From positions 1-59,934 of the forward strand of contig CANJJS010000025.1 in the NCBI GenBank assembly GCA_947474705.1: 59,934 nucleotides of DNA, in the 5' to 3' direction. The notes below the pieces were generated by a model, which saw only the letters and a program-made list of their open reading frames with translations, did no database searches and was not told where the DNA came from. The translations under genes were made by a program, and so were the position numbers. This document shows, piece after piece, positions 43,409-50,929 of the stretch (position 1 is its first letter; the number at the start of each line of letters is the position of its first letter). The DNA comes from Acetobacteraceae bacterium. Lineage in GTDB: Bacteria > Pseudomonadota > Alphaproteobacteria > Acetobacterales > Acetobacteraceae.

Positions 43409-44315
43409 CCGGATCAAGGGGCGGCGGGACACGTTCCTCGCCCCTTTGATCCCGGTGCTGGAACGCCACCACGAGGTGCGTTTCATCTCCGCCGGACCGG
43501 GCCCCGATCTGGCGGAGGCCATCGCATGGGCGGAAATCGTCTGGCTGGAATGGTGCTGGGACCACGCGGTGTGGGCCACGCGTGGGGATTATCTCGACGG
43601 CAAAAAATGCGTCCTGCGGCTCCATTCCATCGAGGCGCTGCAATCCGATTTCCCCGCGAAAGTGGACTGGTCGCGCGTGGACCGGCTGATCGCCGTGGGC
43701 GAGGATATCGCGGATGTGCTGATGACCGCCCATCCCGGCATCGCGGCGCATGCGCGGGCGGAGATCGTATCGAACGGGATCGACCTGGACCGCTTCGCTG
43801 CCGGGGACGGCGACCGCCGCAAGATCGGCTGGGTGGGCCACCTGGAGCCGAAGAAAAACCCCATGCTGCTGTTGCAGATCGCCCATGCGCTGCATCGCGC
43901 CGATCCGTGCTTCGTCTTTCATGTCGCGGGCGGGTTCACCGATCTGCGGACGGCGCGGTATATCAGGCGGTTCATGGGCTCGCTCGGGCTGGCCGGGGTG
44001 GTGCGGTTCGAGGGGCATGTCGCCGATATGCCGGCGTGGTACGCCGACAAGGGGGTCCTTCTCTCGACATCCATGTACGAAAGTTTCGGACTCAACATCG
44101 GCGAGGCCATGGCCGTCGGCGCCTTTCCGGTCGTGCACGATTTCCCCGGCGCGGATCTGTTGTGGCCACGGGATTGCCTGTTCGCCTCCATCGACGAGGC
44201 CGTGGCCTTGATCCGATCCGCCCGTCCTGGCCTTTATCGGGACTGGGTGGCGGAGCGATACGGAATGGAACGGCAGGCGGACGCGGTGTTGAGGATTTTG
44301 GACGGCCTGACCTGA
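43386..44315 (+). CDS. Glycosyltransferase, GT4-like (GT-B fold)
   Basis: This 309-residue cytoplasmic or membrane-associated protein has a GT-B layout. The acceptor domain carries LRLHSIEALQ and DRLIAVGEDIADVLM, the donor domain IVSNGIDLDRFA, GWVGHLEPKKNPMLLLQIAH, FEGHVADMPAWYADKGVLLS and YESFGLNIGEAMAVGAFPVV, with the E-x7-E pair typical of GT4 enzymes. It is shorter than usual, with a reduced N-terminal domain. The nucleotide-sugar donor is unknown. It overlaps the FlaG-like gene and the rlmH start. Confidence 0.88.
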   Translation: MARLLLADRIKGRRDTFLAPLIPVLERHHEVRFISAGPGPDLAEAIAWAEIVWLEWCWDHAVWATRGDYLDGKKCVLRLHSIEALQSDFPAKVDWSRVDRLIAVGEDIADVLMTAHPGIAAHARAEIVSNGIDLDRFAAGDGDRRKIGWVGHLEPKKNPMLLLQIAHALHRADPCFVFHVAGGFTDLRTARYIRRFMGSLGLAGVVRFEGHVADMPAWYADKGVLLSTSMYESFGLNIGEAMAVGAFPVVHDFPGADLLWPRDCLFASIDEAVALIRSARPGLYRDWVAERYGMERQADAVLRILDGLT

Positions 44316-44773
44316 TGCGCATCGTCGCCATCGGGAAGGCCCGCGCCGGGCCGGAAGCGGATTTGTTCGCGCGCTACGCCGAACGCATCCGGCCGTCGTT
44401 GACATTGACCGAACTGCCGGACGGAAAAGGCGCGCCCGCCGAAATCAAACGGCGGGAAGGCGAGTCCTTGCTGGCCGCGCTCCCCGCGCAGGCCTTTGTC
44501 GTCGCTTTGGATCTGGGTGGCGAGATGCTCGACAGCCCGTCCTTCGCCGCGCGCCTGGAGGGATGGCTGACATTGGGCCGTCCCGTGCGGTTTCTGATCG
44601 GCGGCGCGGAGGGGCTCGACAAGCCAGTGGTCGCGCGCGCCGATTTTTTGTTGTCGCTGGGACGCATGACCTGGCCGCATTTGCTGGCGCGGGCGATGCT
44701 GGTGGAACAGATTTACCGGGCCCGCGCGATCGCCGCGGGCCACCCGTACCATCGATCCGGGCGGCCGGAGTAA
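44315..44773 (+). CDS. rlmH: 23S rRNA (pseudouridine1915-N3)-methyltransferase RlmH
   Basis: This 152-residue SPOUT-fold enzyme methylates pseudouridine 1915 in helix 69 of 23S rRNA. It shows MRIVAIGKARAGPEADLF, LDLGGEMLDSPSFAARLEGW, VRFLIGGAEGLDKPVVARAD and LSLGRMTWPHLLARAMLVEQ with YRARAIAAGHPYHR at the end, all standard RlmH blocks. The start ATG 44315 shares one base with the stop of the glycosyltransferase gene. The length is usual. Confidence 0.96.
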   Translation: MRIVAIGKARAGPEADLFARYAERIRPSLTLTELPDGKGAPAEIKRREGESLLAALPAQAFVVALDLGGEMLDSPSFAARLEGWLTLGRPVRFLIGGAEGLDKPVVARADFLLSLGRMTWPHLLARAMLVEQIYRARAIAAGHPYHRSGRPE

Positions 44774-44774
44774 C

Positions 44775-45173
44775 TCAGGGCCGGCGGAACGAGATGTCGT
44801 CCATGGTCTCCGCGTTGACGCAGAATTCGTGCGCGCGAACCTCGGCGGAGCCATCGCGCAGGGCACGGCGACAGGTTTTGGCTTCCCGGCAGTGGCCGCA
44901 GGCGGCTTCCATGTCATGTGCCAAAGCGGGGAAGGCGGAGCGGACGGCGGCGGGGTCGAGGCCGCGGGCGCGCATCATCTGGTCCATCAGCACGGAATTG
45001 TCGGTCATGGAAGGAAGGATGCCGCACAGGTCGCTTTCCGCGACGCCGATATCCGCCGCCAGATAACGCAGATCGTCTTTCGACATGGCGGCGAGTTCGT
45101 GGTCGCGGATCGCGCGGGCCTTGATCCAGTCGAAGGCTTTTCCAAGTAGGCTGCTGTCGGCGGTGGCGGACAT
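44775..45173 (-). CDS. DUF6455-like protein with Cys cluster
   Basis: This 132-residue protein has two parts. The N-terminal part (LLGKAFDWIKARAIRDHELA, MSKDDLRYLAADIGV) resembles short DUF1127-like helical regulators. The C-terminal part has four Cys (CGHCREAKTC and EFCVNA), the hallmark of DUF6455 proteins, and may bind a metal. The start ATG 45173 has CGGAG upstream. An FNR-type box is centred 64.5 bases upstream. The gene converges on rlmH with a one-base gap. The function is unknown; the Cys set and the FNR box hint at a redox or low-oxygen role. Confidence 0.8.
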   Translation of the reverse strand: MSATADSSLLGKAFDWIKARAIRDHELAAMSKDDLRYLAADIGVAESDLCGILPSMTDNSVLMDQMMRARGLDPAAVRSAFPALAHDMEAACGHCREAKTCRRALRDGSAEVRAHEFCVNAETMDDISFRRP

Positions 45174-45230
45174 GGCGGAGTCTCCGAGATTGATTTCTTC
45201 GCAGACTGTCCGAATGTCGTGCCGGGGGCC

Positions 45231-45244
45231 TTGACCTGTATCAA
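45231..45244. promoter_or_regulatory. FNR/FixK-type box upstream of the DUF6455 gene
   Basis: TTGACCTGTATCAA matches TTGAT-N4-ATCAA with one change. Its centre is 64.5 bases from ATG 45173, the same distance as the box before the HicA-like gene. No strong -10 was seen. Confidence 0.65.
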
Positions 45245-45333
45245 AGGGAGCCGGAATCGAACACGGCGCGAACCGATGGTCCGCGCCGTGTTTTCCGGGT
45301 ATTGGCCGTCCGAACGAATGACGCCTCTTCTTG

Positions 45334-45374
45334 CCGCTCGTCATGGCCAGGCCGTGCCGGGCCATGACGAGCGG
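45334..45374. repeat. Short palindrome, type-2-like end
   Basis: CCGCTCGTCATGGCC (45334-45348) pairs perfectly with 45360-45374 around an 11-base loop. The CTCGTCAT/ATGACGAG ends recall the type-2 core at 28.7 kb, but the middle is missing. It lies about 20 bases after the stop codon of the cupin gene. A second hairpin (45260-45292, stem of 11) lies nearby, with TTTT on the plus strand. Confidence 0.6.
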
Positions 45375-45394
45375 AGACGGAGAGGCGGCCGGTC

Positions 45395-45745
45395 TTACTC
45401 GACGGGAACGAAGATGGAGTGGCGCATCTTGCCGCCGATGGCCTGCGACAAATGGCCTTTGCCGCTGATGTCCTCGACCAGGATCACCTCGCCCGCGCCG
45501 ATTTCGCGCGCTTCGCCGGAGCTGGCGGTGATCTTCACGCCGCCGTCGAGGTTGATGATGTACTGCCGCCGCGGCGCGGGATGCCAGGACAGATCGTAAT
45601 CGCCGGAGGTCTCGCGGAAGATGATGCCGGTGGCGGGGAGACGCGCCGAAAGCTTGCTGCCGTTCCGTTCCTCGACCCATTGCACTTCGACATCGCGCCA
45701 ATGGGTTTCGCCGGCCGCGTCGACATAGATGTTGTGGATACGCAT
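45395..45745 (-). CDS. Cupin-like protein (1 of a tandem pair)
   Basis: This 116-residue protein has a small cupin-like beta fold: MRIHNIYVDAAGETHWRDVE, SWHPAPRRQYIINLDGGVKI and REIGAGEVILVEDISGKGHL. The WHPAPRRQY and GKGHL His residues could hold a metal. It is a clear duplicate of its upstream neighbour, with about two thirds of residues shared by eye. It begins 15 bases after the neighbour's stop. It is the last gene of a CoA-transferase/hydratase/cupin operon. Proteins of this type could isomerise or cleave a small acid, but the reaction is not known. Confidence 0.8.
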   Translation of the reverse strand: MRIHNIYVDAAGETHWRDVEVQWVEERNGSKLSARLPATGIIFRETSGDYDLSWHPAPRRQYIINLDGGVKITASSGEAREIGAGEVILVEDISGKGHLSQAIGGKMRHSIFVPVE

Positions 45746-45760
45746 TTTTCCGGGTTTCCT

Positions 45761-46117
45761 TTATTCGATGGGGATGAAGATGGAGTGGCGCATTTCATTG
45801 TTGATGGATTTCGACAAATGGCCTTTGCCTTTGACATCCTCCACCAGAATGATTTCGCCCTTGCCGATTTTTCGCGATTCGCCGTCGCTGGCGGTCAGTT
45901 CGACGCCCGCGTCGAGATTGATGATGTACTGACGCCGTGGCGCGGGATGCCAGGGCCGGTCGTGCTCAGCCTGCGTTTGACGGAAAATGATGCCATTGGC
46001 GAACTGAAGGTCGGAGGTTTTGCCCTCCGGACCCTCGTTCTTCCACTCGACCTCGATATCCCGCCAATGCGACTCGCCGTTGTCGTCGCAGTAGAGATTG
46101 TGGATGTGGATACCCAT
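45761..46117 (-). CDS. Cupin-like protein (2 of a tandem pair)
   Basis: This 118-residue protein is paralogous to the next gene, with HNLYCDDNGESHWRDIEVEW, RPWHPAPRRQYIINLDAGVE and SRKIGKGEIILVEDVKGKGH. The conserved His of WHPAPRRQY and GKGHL are kept in both copies. It starts 14 bases after the stop of the enoyl-CoA hydratase gene. The retained motifs suggest both copies are functional, perhaps as a heterodimer or on different substrates. Confidence 0.8.
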   Translation of the reverse strand: MGIHIHNLYCDDNGESHWRDIEVEWKNEGPEGKTSDLQFANGIIFRQTQAEHDRPWHPAPRRQYIINLDAGVELTASDGESRKIGKGEIILVEDVKGKGHLSKSINNEMRHSIFIPIE

Positions 46118-46131
46118 GATTTCCAAAAATC

Positions 46132-46908
46132 CTATTTGTTTTGCCAGTTGGGTTTGCGCTTTTCGGCGAACGCCTTCGGGCCCTCGACATAATCGTCGCT
46201 GACGATGTTTTCCTGCTGCGCCGGGTAGACGGTACGCATCGCCGCTTCCAGCGAGGCTTCGTCCATGCCGCGATACGACGCCTGTTTCGACGCGCGAACG
46301 GCCTTGGGCGAACATTCCAGAATCGTATTGGCCCAGCGTTTGGCCGCTTCCAGCGCCAGGCCCTCCGGCACGACCTCGGTGACGAAGCCGAGGTCGAAGC
46401 CTTCCTTCGCCCCCACCCGGCGTCCCGTCAGGATCATGCTCATCGCCCGCTTCATGCCGATGATCCTGGGCAGGCGATGCACGCCGCCCGCACCGGCGAT
46501 CAGGCCGACGCGCGGTTCTGGCAGCGCGAACAACGCGTTCTCCGCGGCGATAATGATGTCGCAGGCGAGCGCGGTTTCGAAGCCGCCGCCCATGGCCCAT
46601 CCGTTCACGGCGGCGATCAGGGGTTTGTCCAGATCGAAGCGCGACGCGATGCCCGCGAAACCGCGGGGGCCGTTCGGGCGGCGCTTACCGGACGCCTGAA
46701 CCTTCAGGTCGTTGCCGGCGGAGAAGGCTTTGCCACCCGCGCCGGTGATGATTCCGACCCAAAGGTCATCGCGCGCCGCGAACTCGTCCCACACTTCCGC
46801 CAGTTCGTCGTTGGCGTCGGCGTGGAGCGCGTTCAGAACCTCGGGACGGTTCAGCGTGACGATGCGAAGGCGGCCCTCGTCCTGGACCGTGCAAAACTGG
46901 CGGGTCAT
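46132..46908 (-). CDS. Enoyl-CoA hydratase/isomerase family protein
   Basis: This 258-residue crotonase-fold enzyme has KAFSAGNDLKVQASG (oxyanion-hole loop), NGWAMGGGFETALACDIIIA (second loop and first Glu) and FALPEPRVGLIAGAGGVHRL (second acidic region). The C-terminus GMDEASLEAAMRTV and GPKAFAEKRKPNWQNK is typical. It would hydrate or otherwise handle an acyl-CoA made by the CoA-transferase just upstream, with which it overlaps by four bases. Hydratase versus isomerase or decarboxylase cannot be told from sequence. Confidence 0.9.
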   Translation of the reverse strand: MTRQFCTVQDEGRLRIVTLNRPEVLNALHADANDELAEVWDEFAARDDLWVGIITGAGGKAFSAGNDLKVQASGKRRPNGPRGFAGIASRFDLDKPLIAAVNGWAMGGGFETALACDIIIAAENALFALPEPRVGLIAGAGGVHRLPRIIGMKRAMSMILTGRRVGAKEGFDLGFVTEVVPEGLALEAAKRWANTILECSPKAVRASKQASYRGMDEASLEAAMRTVYPAQQENIVSDDYVEGPKAFAEKRKPNWQNK

Positions 46909-48131
46909 TCCACGATCACCTTTTCGGCTTTCAGGGTTCCGATGGAAGCGCCGTCCATTTTCAGCCAGTCGGCGAGAACGTTACTGCTATGCTGCCCCAG
47001 CAGCGGCGCCGGTCCGACTTTTGGCGGTTCGCCGCCGAAACGGACGGGCCAGCCGCTCATGACATACTCGCCGACCTCTGGGTGCTGCATGGTCTGACGA
47101 ATCTTACGCTCCTGGAAGCTTTTGTCGTCGGCCAGTTCGCGCGTGTCGAGCACGGCGCCGGAAGGTATGGTCGCGCCGCTGACCATGTTCATCGCGGTGT
47201 GTTTGTCGTGCTTCAGCGTCCATTCGGTGACGATGGCATCGACTTCCTCGCGCCGGTCGGTGCGGGCGGCGGGGGTGTCGTAACGCTTGTCGCCGATCAG
47301 GTCCTCGCGGCCCATGACTTTCAGCAGGCGGGTCCAATGCTCCGGGTTCGCGGCGGATGTGTAGATATAGACATAATCGTTCGGCCCGCCGCCTTTACAG
47401 GGGTAAACGCCGATCGGCGGGTTGCCGCCGCCGACGGTCTTCGAACCGGCGCGCGGCGCGGCCTTACCGTCGGTGCGTTCCATGAAGCAGAACGCGTTGC
47501 GGATATAATGCATAATGGAGTCCTGCATCGCGAGTTGCAGGTGCTCGCCCTGGCCGGTGCGCTGTCGCCGGATATAGGCACCGAGAATCGAGATCGCCAT
47601 GATCATGCCGGTGCCGGTGTCGCCGATGGTGGCGCCAGGCTTGCACGGCGGGCCATCTTCCTCGCCGGTGACCGACATCAGCCCGCCGCAGGCCTGCGCG
47701 ATCATGTCGAAGGCCAACCCTTTCTCAAACGGGCTGCCGGTGCCAAAACCCTTGATCTGGCAGAAGATGATCGACGGATTAATGGTCTTGACGACGTCGT
47801 AGCCCAAACCAAGACGCTCGATGGCGCCGGGGGCGAAGTTCTCGATCATGACGTCGGCGTTTTTGACGAGGTCCTTGACGATCTGAAGCCCGCGCGGGTC
47901 CTTCAGGTTCACCGCGACCGAGCGTTTGTTGGAGTTATACTGGAGGAAATACAGGGCATCGACGCCGGGCGCGGTGCGGCCGGACGATCGGCCGGGGTCG
48001 CCCGCGCCGGGGTTTTCGACTTTCACGACATCCGCGCCCATCCATGCCAAAGCTTCCGTGCAGGATGGTCCGGCCTCGAACTGGGTCAGATCTAAGACCT
48101 TCAATCCGGTCAGGCAGTTTTCTCCACTCAT
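46905..48131 (-). CDS. CaiB/BaiF-type (family III) CoA-transferase
   Basis: This 408-residue enzyme moves CoA between carboxylates. It has GLKVLDLTQFEAGPSCTEAL, ADVVKVENPGAGD, QYNSNKRSVAVNLKDPRG, ADVMIENFAPGAIERLGLGY and CQIKGFGTGSPF, then GLAFDMIAQACGGLMSVTG, where the family's catalytic Asp is likely the Asp of AFD. The start ATG 48131 opens MSGENCLTGLK; longer frames add no homology. It is the first gene of the four-gene operon. A strong 30-base palindrome (48213-48242) about 80 bases upstream may be its operator. Confidence 0.92.
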   Translation of the reverse strand: MSGENCLTGLKVLDLTQFEAGPSCTEALAWMGADVVKVENPGAGDPGRSSGRTAPGVDALYFLQYNSNKRSVAVNLKDPRGLQIVKDLVKNADVMIENFAPGAIERLGLGYDVVKTINPSIIFCQIKGFGTGSPFEKGLAFDMIAQACGGLMSVTGEEDGPPCKPGATIGDTGTGMIMAISILGAYIRRQRTGQGEHLQLAMQDSIMHYIRNAFCFMERTDGKAAPRAGSKTVGGGNPPIGVYPCKGGGPNDYVYIYTSAANPEHWTRLLKVMGREDLIGDKRYDTPAARTDRREEVDAIVTEWTLKHDKHTAMNMVSGATIPSGAVLDTRELADDKSFQERKIRQTMQHPEVGEYVMSGWPVRFGGEPPKVGPAPLLGQHSSNVLADWLKMDGASIGTLKAEKVIVE

Positions 48132-48212
48132 GTCCTGGGCTCCTCTGGTGCTTTCCGGCCAGCTTACGCCCGGTACGCGGGGTTCGTCGAGGTGGCCCGC
48201 CACCACCACCGG

Positions 48213-48242
48213 TTTCTGACAATTCGGATGAATTGTGTGAAA
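48213..48242. promoter_or_regulatory. Palindromic operator candidate upstream of the CoA-transferase operon
   Basis: ACAATTC and GAATTGT, four bases apart (48219-48236), are flanked symmetrically by TTTC and GAAA, so 11 of 13 positions per half pair. It lies 88-105 bases before the CaiB-type start codon and about 50 bases after the DHA2 transporter stop. The length suits a dimeric repressor. No regulator gene is adjacent. Confidence 0.5.
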
Positions 48243-48294
48243 TCGAAACGGCCGCGGCGGCGAAGGCCGCCACGCGTCCCGGCCGATCTGGCGG

Positions 48295-49668
48295 TTATCC
48301 CACGGGACGGCGGCCGGGCAGGCGCGACGCGGCGAGGAGGCCGGCCGCGGCGAGGCCGGCGAGGCCCCATAATGTCCAGCGATACGCCTGGTCTGGTGTC
48401 ATCGCGTGGGTCAGTCCGAATTGTAACAGGATCGCGAGGCCCGCCGCGCCGGCGGGTCCGCCGAAGCGCTGGCAAATATTGATCGCCGTCGTGGCGTGGC
48501 CCAGCGATTCGCGGGGGACGGAGGCGTAGGCGGCGGCGGCCGAGGGAATGGTGATGGAGCCGCCGCCGAAACCGCGGACGAACAGCGCGATGCCGAGAAT
48601 AAAATAGGGTGTGTCGGGGGTGGCGAAGACAAAGGGCAATGTGCCGGTGAAGGACAGGGCGGCGCCGGTGCCGGAGATGGCGCGGGCGCCGTAACGTTCG
48701 CTCAGGCGGCCCATGATGGGCAGGGCGAAGAAAATGCCCAGGCCGAGGGGGGCGAGCATGGCGCCGGTGGTGGCGGGGGATTCGTGGCGGATATTGAGGA
48801 ACCAGAGGGGCAGGAGCAGTTGGCCGCCGAAATTGATGGCATTCGATAAGAACTGGGTGCTGGCGGCGGCTCGAAAGATTGGACCGCGGAATAAGCGGAG
48901 GTCGATCAGGGCGGTTGTGGGGCGGCGCAGCGCGTGGCGGGCGAAGGCGGCCAGCAGTCCGGCGCTGGCGATCAGGCTGATGGGGGCTGTTGCCTCGCCG
49001 TGCGCGAGTGAGACGAGGCCTTGGAGGAGAAGCGCGAGGCCGGGGGAGATCATGGCGAAGCCCGCGAGGTCGAGGCGGCGGGTGCTGGTTTGTTCGTCGC
49101 GGGGCAGGGCGAACCAGGCGAAGCAGATGGCGAGGAGGCCGACGGGGACGTTCACGAAGAAAATCGCGCGCCAGCCGAGGTGGCCCAGCAGGAGGCCGCC
49201 AAGGGTGGGGCCGAGCATTTGGCCGACCATGACGGGCATGGCGGCGACGCCGATAACTCTTGCCATGTGGCGGCCGGCGTGGCGGGCCATCATCATTTGC
49301 ATCATGGGCGCCAACAGGCCGCCGGCCATGCCTTGCAGGACGCGGCAGAGGATCAGCATTTCGATGGACACCGCGAGGCCGCTGAGGACGGAGAAGGCCA
49401 TGAAGCCGCAGAAGCAGCCAAGAAAGATGCGGCGAGCGCCGGCGCGGTCGACCAGCCAGCCGCTGAGGGGGAGGGCGAGGGCCAAAGCGAGGAGGTAGCC
49501 GGTGGTCACCCATTGGATGGTGCCGAGCGTGGCGCCGAAGGTCGCGCCGAGTGTGTCGAGGGAGACGTTGACCATCGTCGAGTCAAGGCCCGACATCAGT
49601 GGCCCGCAGGAGCAGGCGGCGGCGATGATCCAGACGCGGCGGTCCGGGCGGTCGGTGTTTTGGCTCAA
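48295..49668 (-). CDS. MFS transporter, DHA2 (EmrB/QacA)-type
   Basis: This 457-residue inner-membrane exporter has SGLDSTMVNVSLDTLG in the first span region, the motif specific to the DHA2 family, then SGWLVDRAGARRIFLG (loop 2-3) and LQGMAGGLLAPMMQMMMARH. About 12 to 14 hydrophobic spans are expected; the protein is at the short end. Family members export drugs or metabolites by proton antiport. It is transcribed toward the CoA-transferase operon and divergently from the LLM oxidoreductase gene. Confidence 0.9.
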   Translation of the reverse strand: MSQNTDRPDRRVWIIAAACSCGPLMSGLDSTMVNVSLDTLGATFGATLGTIQWVTTGYLLALALALPLSGWLVDRAGARRIFLGCFCGFMAFSVLSGLAVSIEMLILCRVLQGMAGGLLAPMMQMMMARHAGRHMARVIGVAAMPVMVGQMLGPTLGGLLLGHLGWRAIFFVNVPVGLLAICFAWFALPRDEQTSTRRLDLAGFAMISPGLALLLQGLVSLAHGEATAPISLIASAGLLAAFARHALRRPTTALIDLRLFRGPIFRAAASTQFLSNAINFGGQLLLPLWFLNIRHESPATTGAMLAPLGLGIFFALPIMGRLSERYGARAISGTGAALSFTGTLPFVFATPDTPYFILGIALFVRGFGGGSITIPSAAAAYASVPRESLGHATTAINICQRFGGPAGAAGLAILLQFGLTHAMTPDQAYRWTLWGLAGLAAAGLLAASRLPGRRPVG

Positions 49669-49735
49669 TGGTTCCTCTTCCGGCGAACCCTGTTAACATC
49701 GGTTCAACCCAATGTCCCCTCAGGAGGAAGCACAT

Positions 49736-50929
49736 ATGCCCGGTATCCCGTTACGTCATGGCGCGTTTTTGCCGCCGTTTCATCCCATGGACGAGAATCC
49801 CGCCGCCTGTATCGAGCGCGATCTGGAGCTGATGCAGTGGCTGGATAAGCTCGGGTTTCACGAGGCCTGGATTGGGGAGCATCATTCCGCCGGCTGGGAG
49901 CTGATCAGTTCGCCGGAGTTGTTCATCGCGGTGGCGGCGGAGCGCACGAAATGGATTAAATTCGGCACCGGGGTGATCTCGCTGCCGTATCATAATCCGT
50001 TGATGACGGCGAACCGGATCATTCAGCTCGATCACCACACGCGGGGCCGGGTGATGTTCGGTGCCGGTCCGGGCCTGCTGGCGTCGGATGCGTTGATGAT
50101 GGGGATCGACCCGGAGACGCAGCGCGACCGGATGGCGGAGGCGCTGGACGTTATTCTGCGGTTCTTCAAGGGCGAATATGTCACCGAGAAGACGGATTGG
50201 TACACTTACGTTAACGCGCGGGCGCATATTCTGCCGTATACGAAGCCTTATCCGGAGGTGGCGGTGGTCAGCGCCGTCACGCCGTCGGGCGGACGTCTGG
50301 CCGGGAAATACGGGCTGAGCATGATCTGTGTCGCGGCGACGAATCCGTTCGGCTACGACGCGCTGGGCGCGAACTGGAAGATCGCCAACGATATCGCGGC
50401 GGAGCAGGGGAAAACGATGAACCCCGCCGGTCTGCGCCTGGTCGGGCCCATGCATATCGCGGAGACGCGTGAAAAAGCCCGCGAAAACGTGAAGTATGGG
50501 TTCGAGCGGTATCTGGGATATCTGAACAACAACCAGCCGCGGTTCAATGTGCCGGCCGGCAAGGACGCGGCTGACTGGTTCGTGGAGAACAATTACGGCG
50601 TCATCGGCACGCCGGACGACGCCATCGCGATGATCCAGCGCCTCTACGACAAACAAGGCGATTTCGGCGCCTTCCTGCAACAGGTGCATAACTGGGCCGA
50701 TTTCGAGGAAACGAAGCGGTCTTACGAATTATACCAGCGTTACGTGATGCCGCATTTCGATGGCACCAACGGCCCGCGGATCGATTCGTTCAACTGGTGC
50801 ACGGATAATCGCGATCTGCTGACGGAGAAGCGCACCACCGCGGCGCGGAAAATGTTCGATAAGCACGAGGCCGAACAGAAGGCCCGGGTGGAGATGGTTC
50901 GGCCCACGACCGGTAAGGAAGCGTGGTGA
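49736..50929 (+). CDS. LLM class flavin-dependent oxidoreductase (luciferase-like)
   Basis: This 397-residue TIM-barrel enzyme uses reduced flavin. It has GFHEAWIGEHHSAGWELISS, IKFGTGVISLPYHNPLMTAN, RVMFGAGPGLLASDALMMGI and GRLAGKYGLSMICVA, which follow the bacterial-luciferase-like monooxygenase pattern (as in limonene or alkane-type LLM enzymes). The start at ATG 49736 has AGGAGGAA upstream; the longer frame adds eight residues. The next gene overlaps it by four bases (GTGA). The substrate is unknown, and a partner flavin reductase is not adjacent. Confidence 0.9.
   Translation: MPGIPLRHGAFLPPFHPMDENPAACIERDLELMQWLDKLGFHEAWIGEHHSAGWELISSPELFIAVAAERTKWIKFGTGVISLPYHNPLMTANRIIQLDHHTRGRVMFGAGPGLLASDALMMGIDPETQRDRMAEALDVILRFFKGEYVTEKTDWYTYVNARAHILPYTKPYPEVAVVSAVTPSGGRLAGKYGLSMICVAATNPFGYDALGANWKIANDIAAEQGKTMNPAGLRLVGPMHIAETREKARENVKYGFERYLGYLNNNQPRFNVPAGKDAADWFVENNYGVIGTPDDAIAMIQRLYDKQGDFGAFLQQVHNWADFEETKRSYELYQRYVMPHFDGTNGPRIDSFNWCTDNRDLLTEKRTTAARKMFDKHEAEQKARVEMVRPTTGKEAW

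Noticed and set aside
45260-45294. 11-bp hairpin followed by TTTT, a possible terminator
   Set aside because: The T run is on the plus strand, where no gene ends nearby (rlmH stops about 490 bases earlier, across a minus-strand gene). It is kept only as a nearby palindrome.
46132-46600. Extension of the second cupin-like gene upstream into the enoyl-CoA hydratase gene
   Set aside because: The extra residues are an out-of-frame translation of the hydratase; the conserved cupin start is at 46117.
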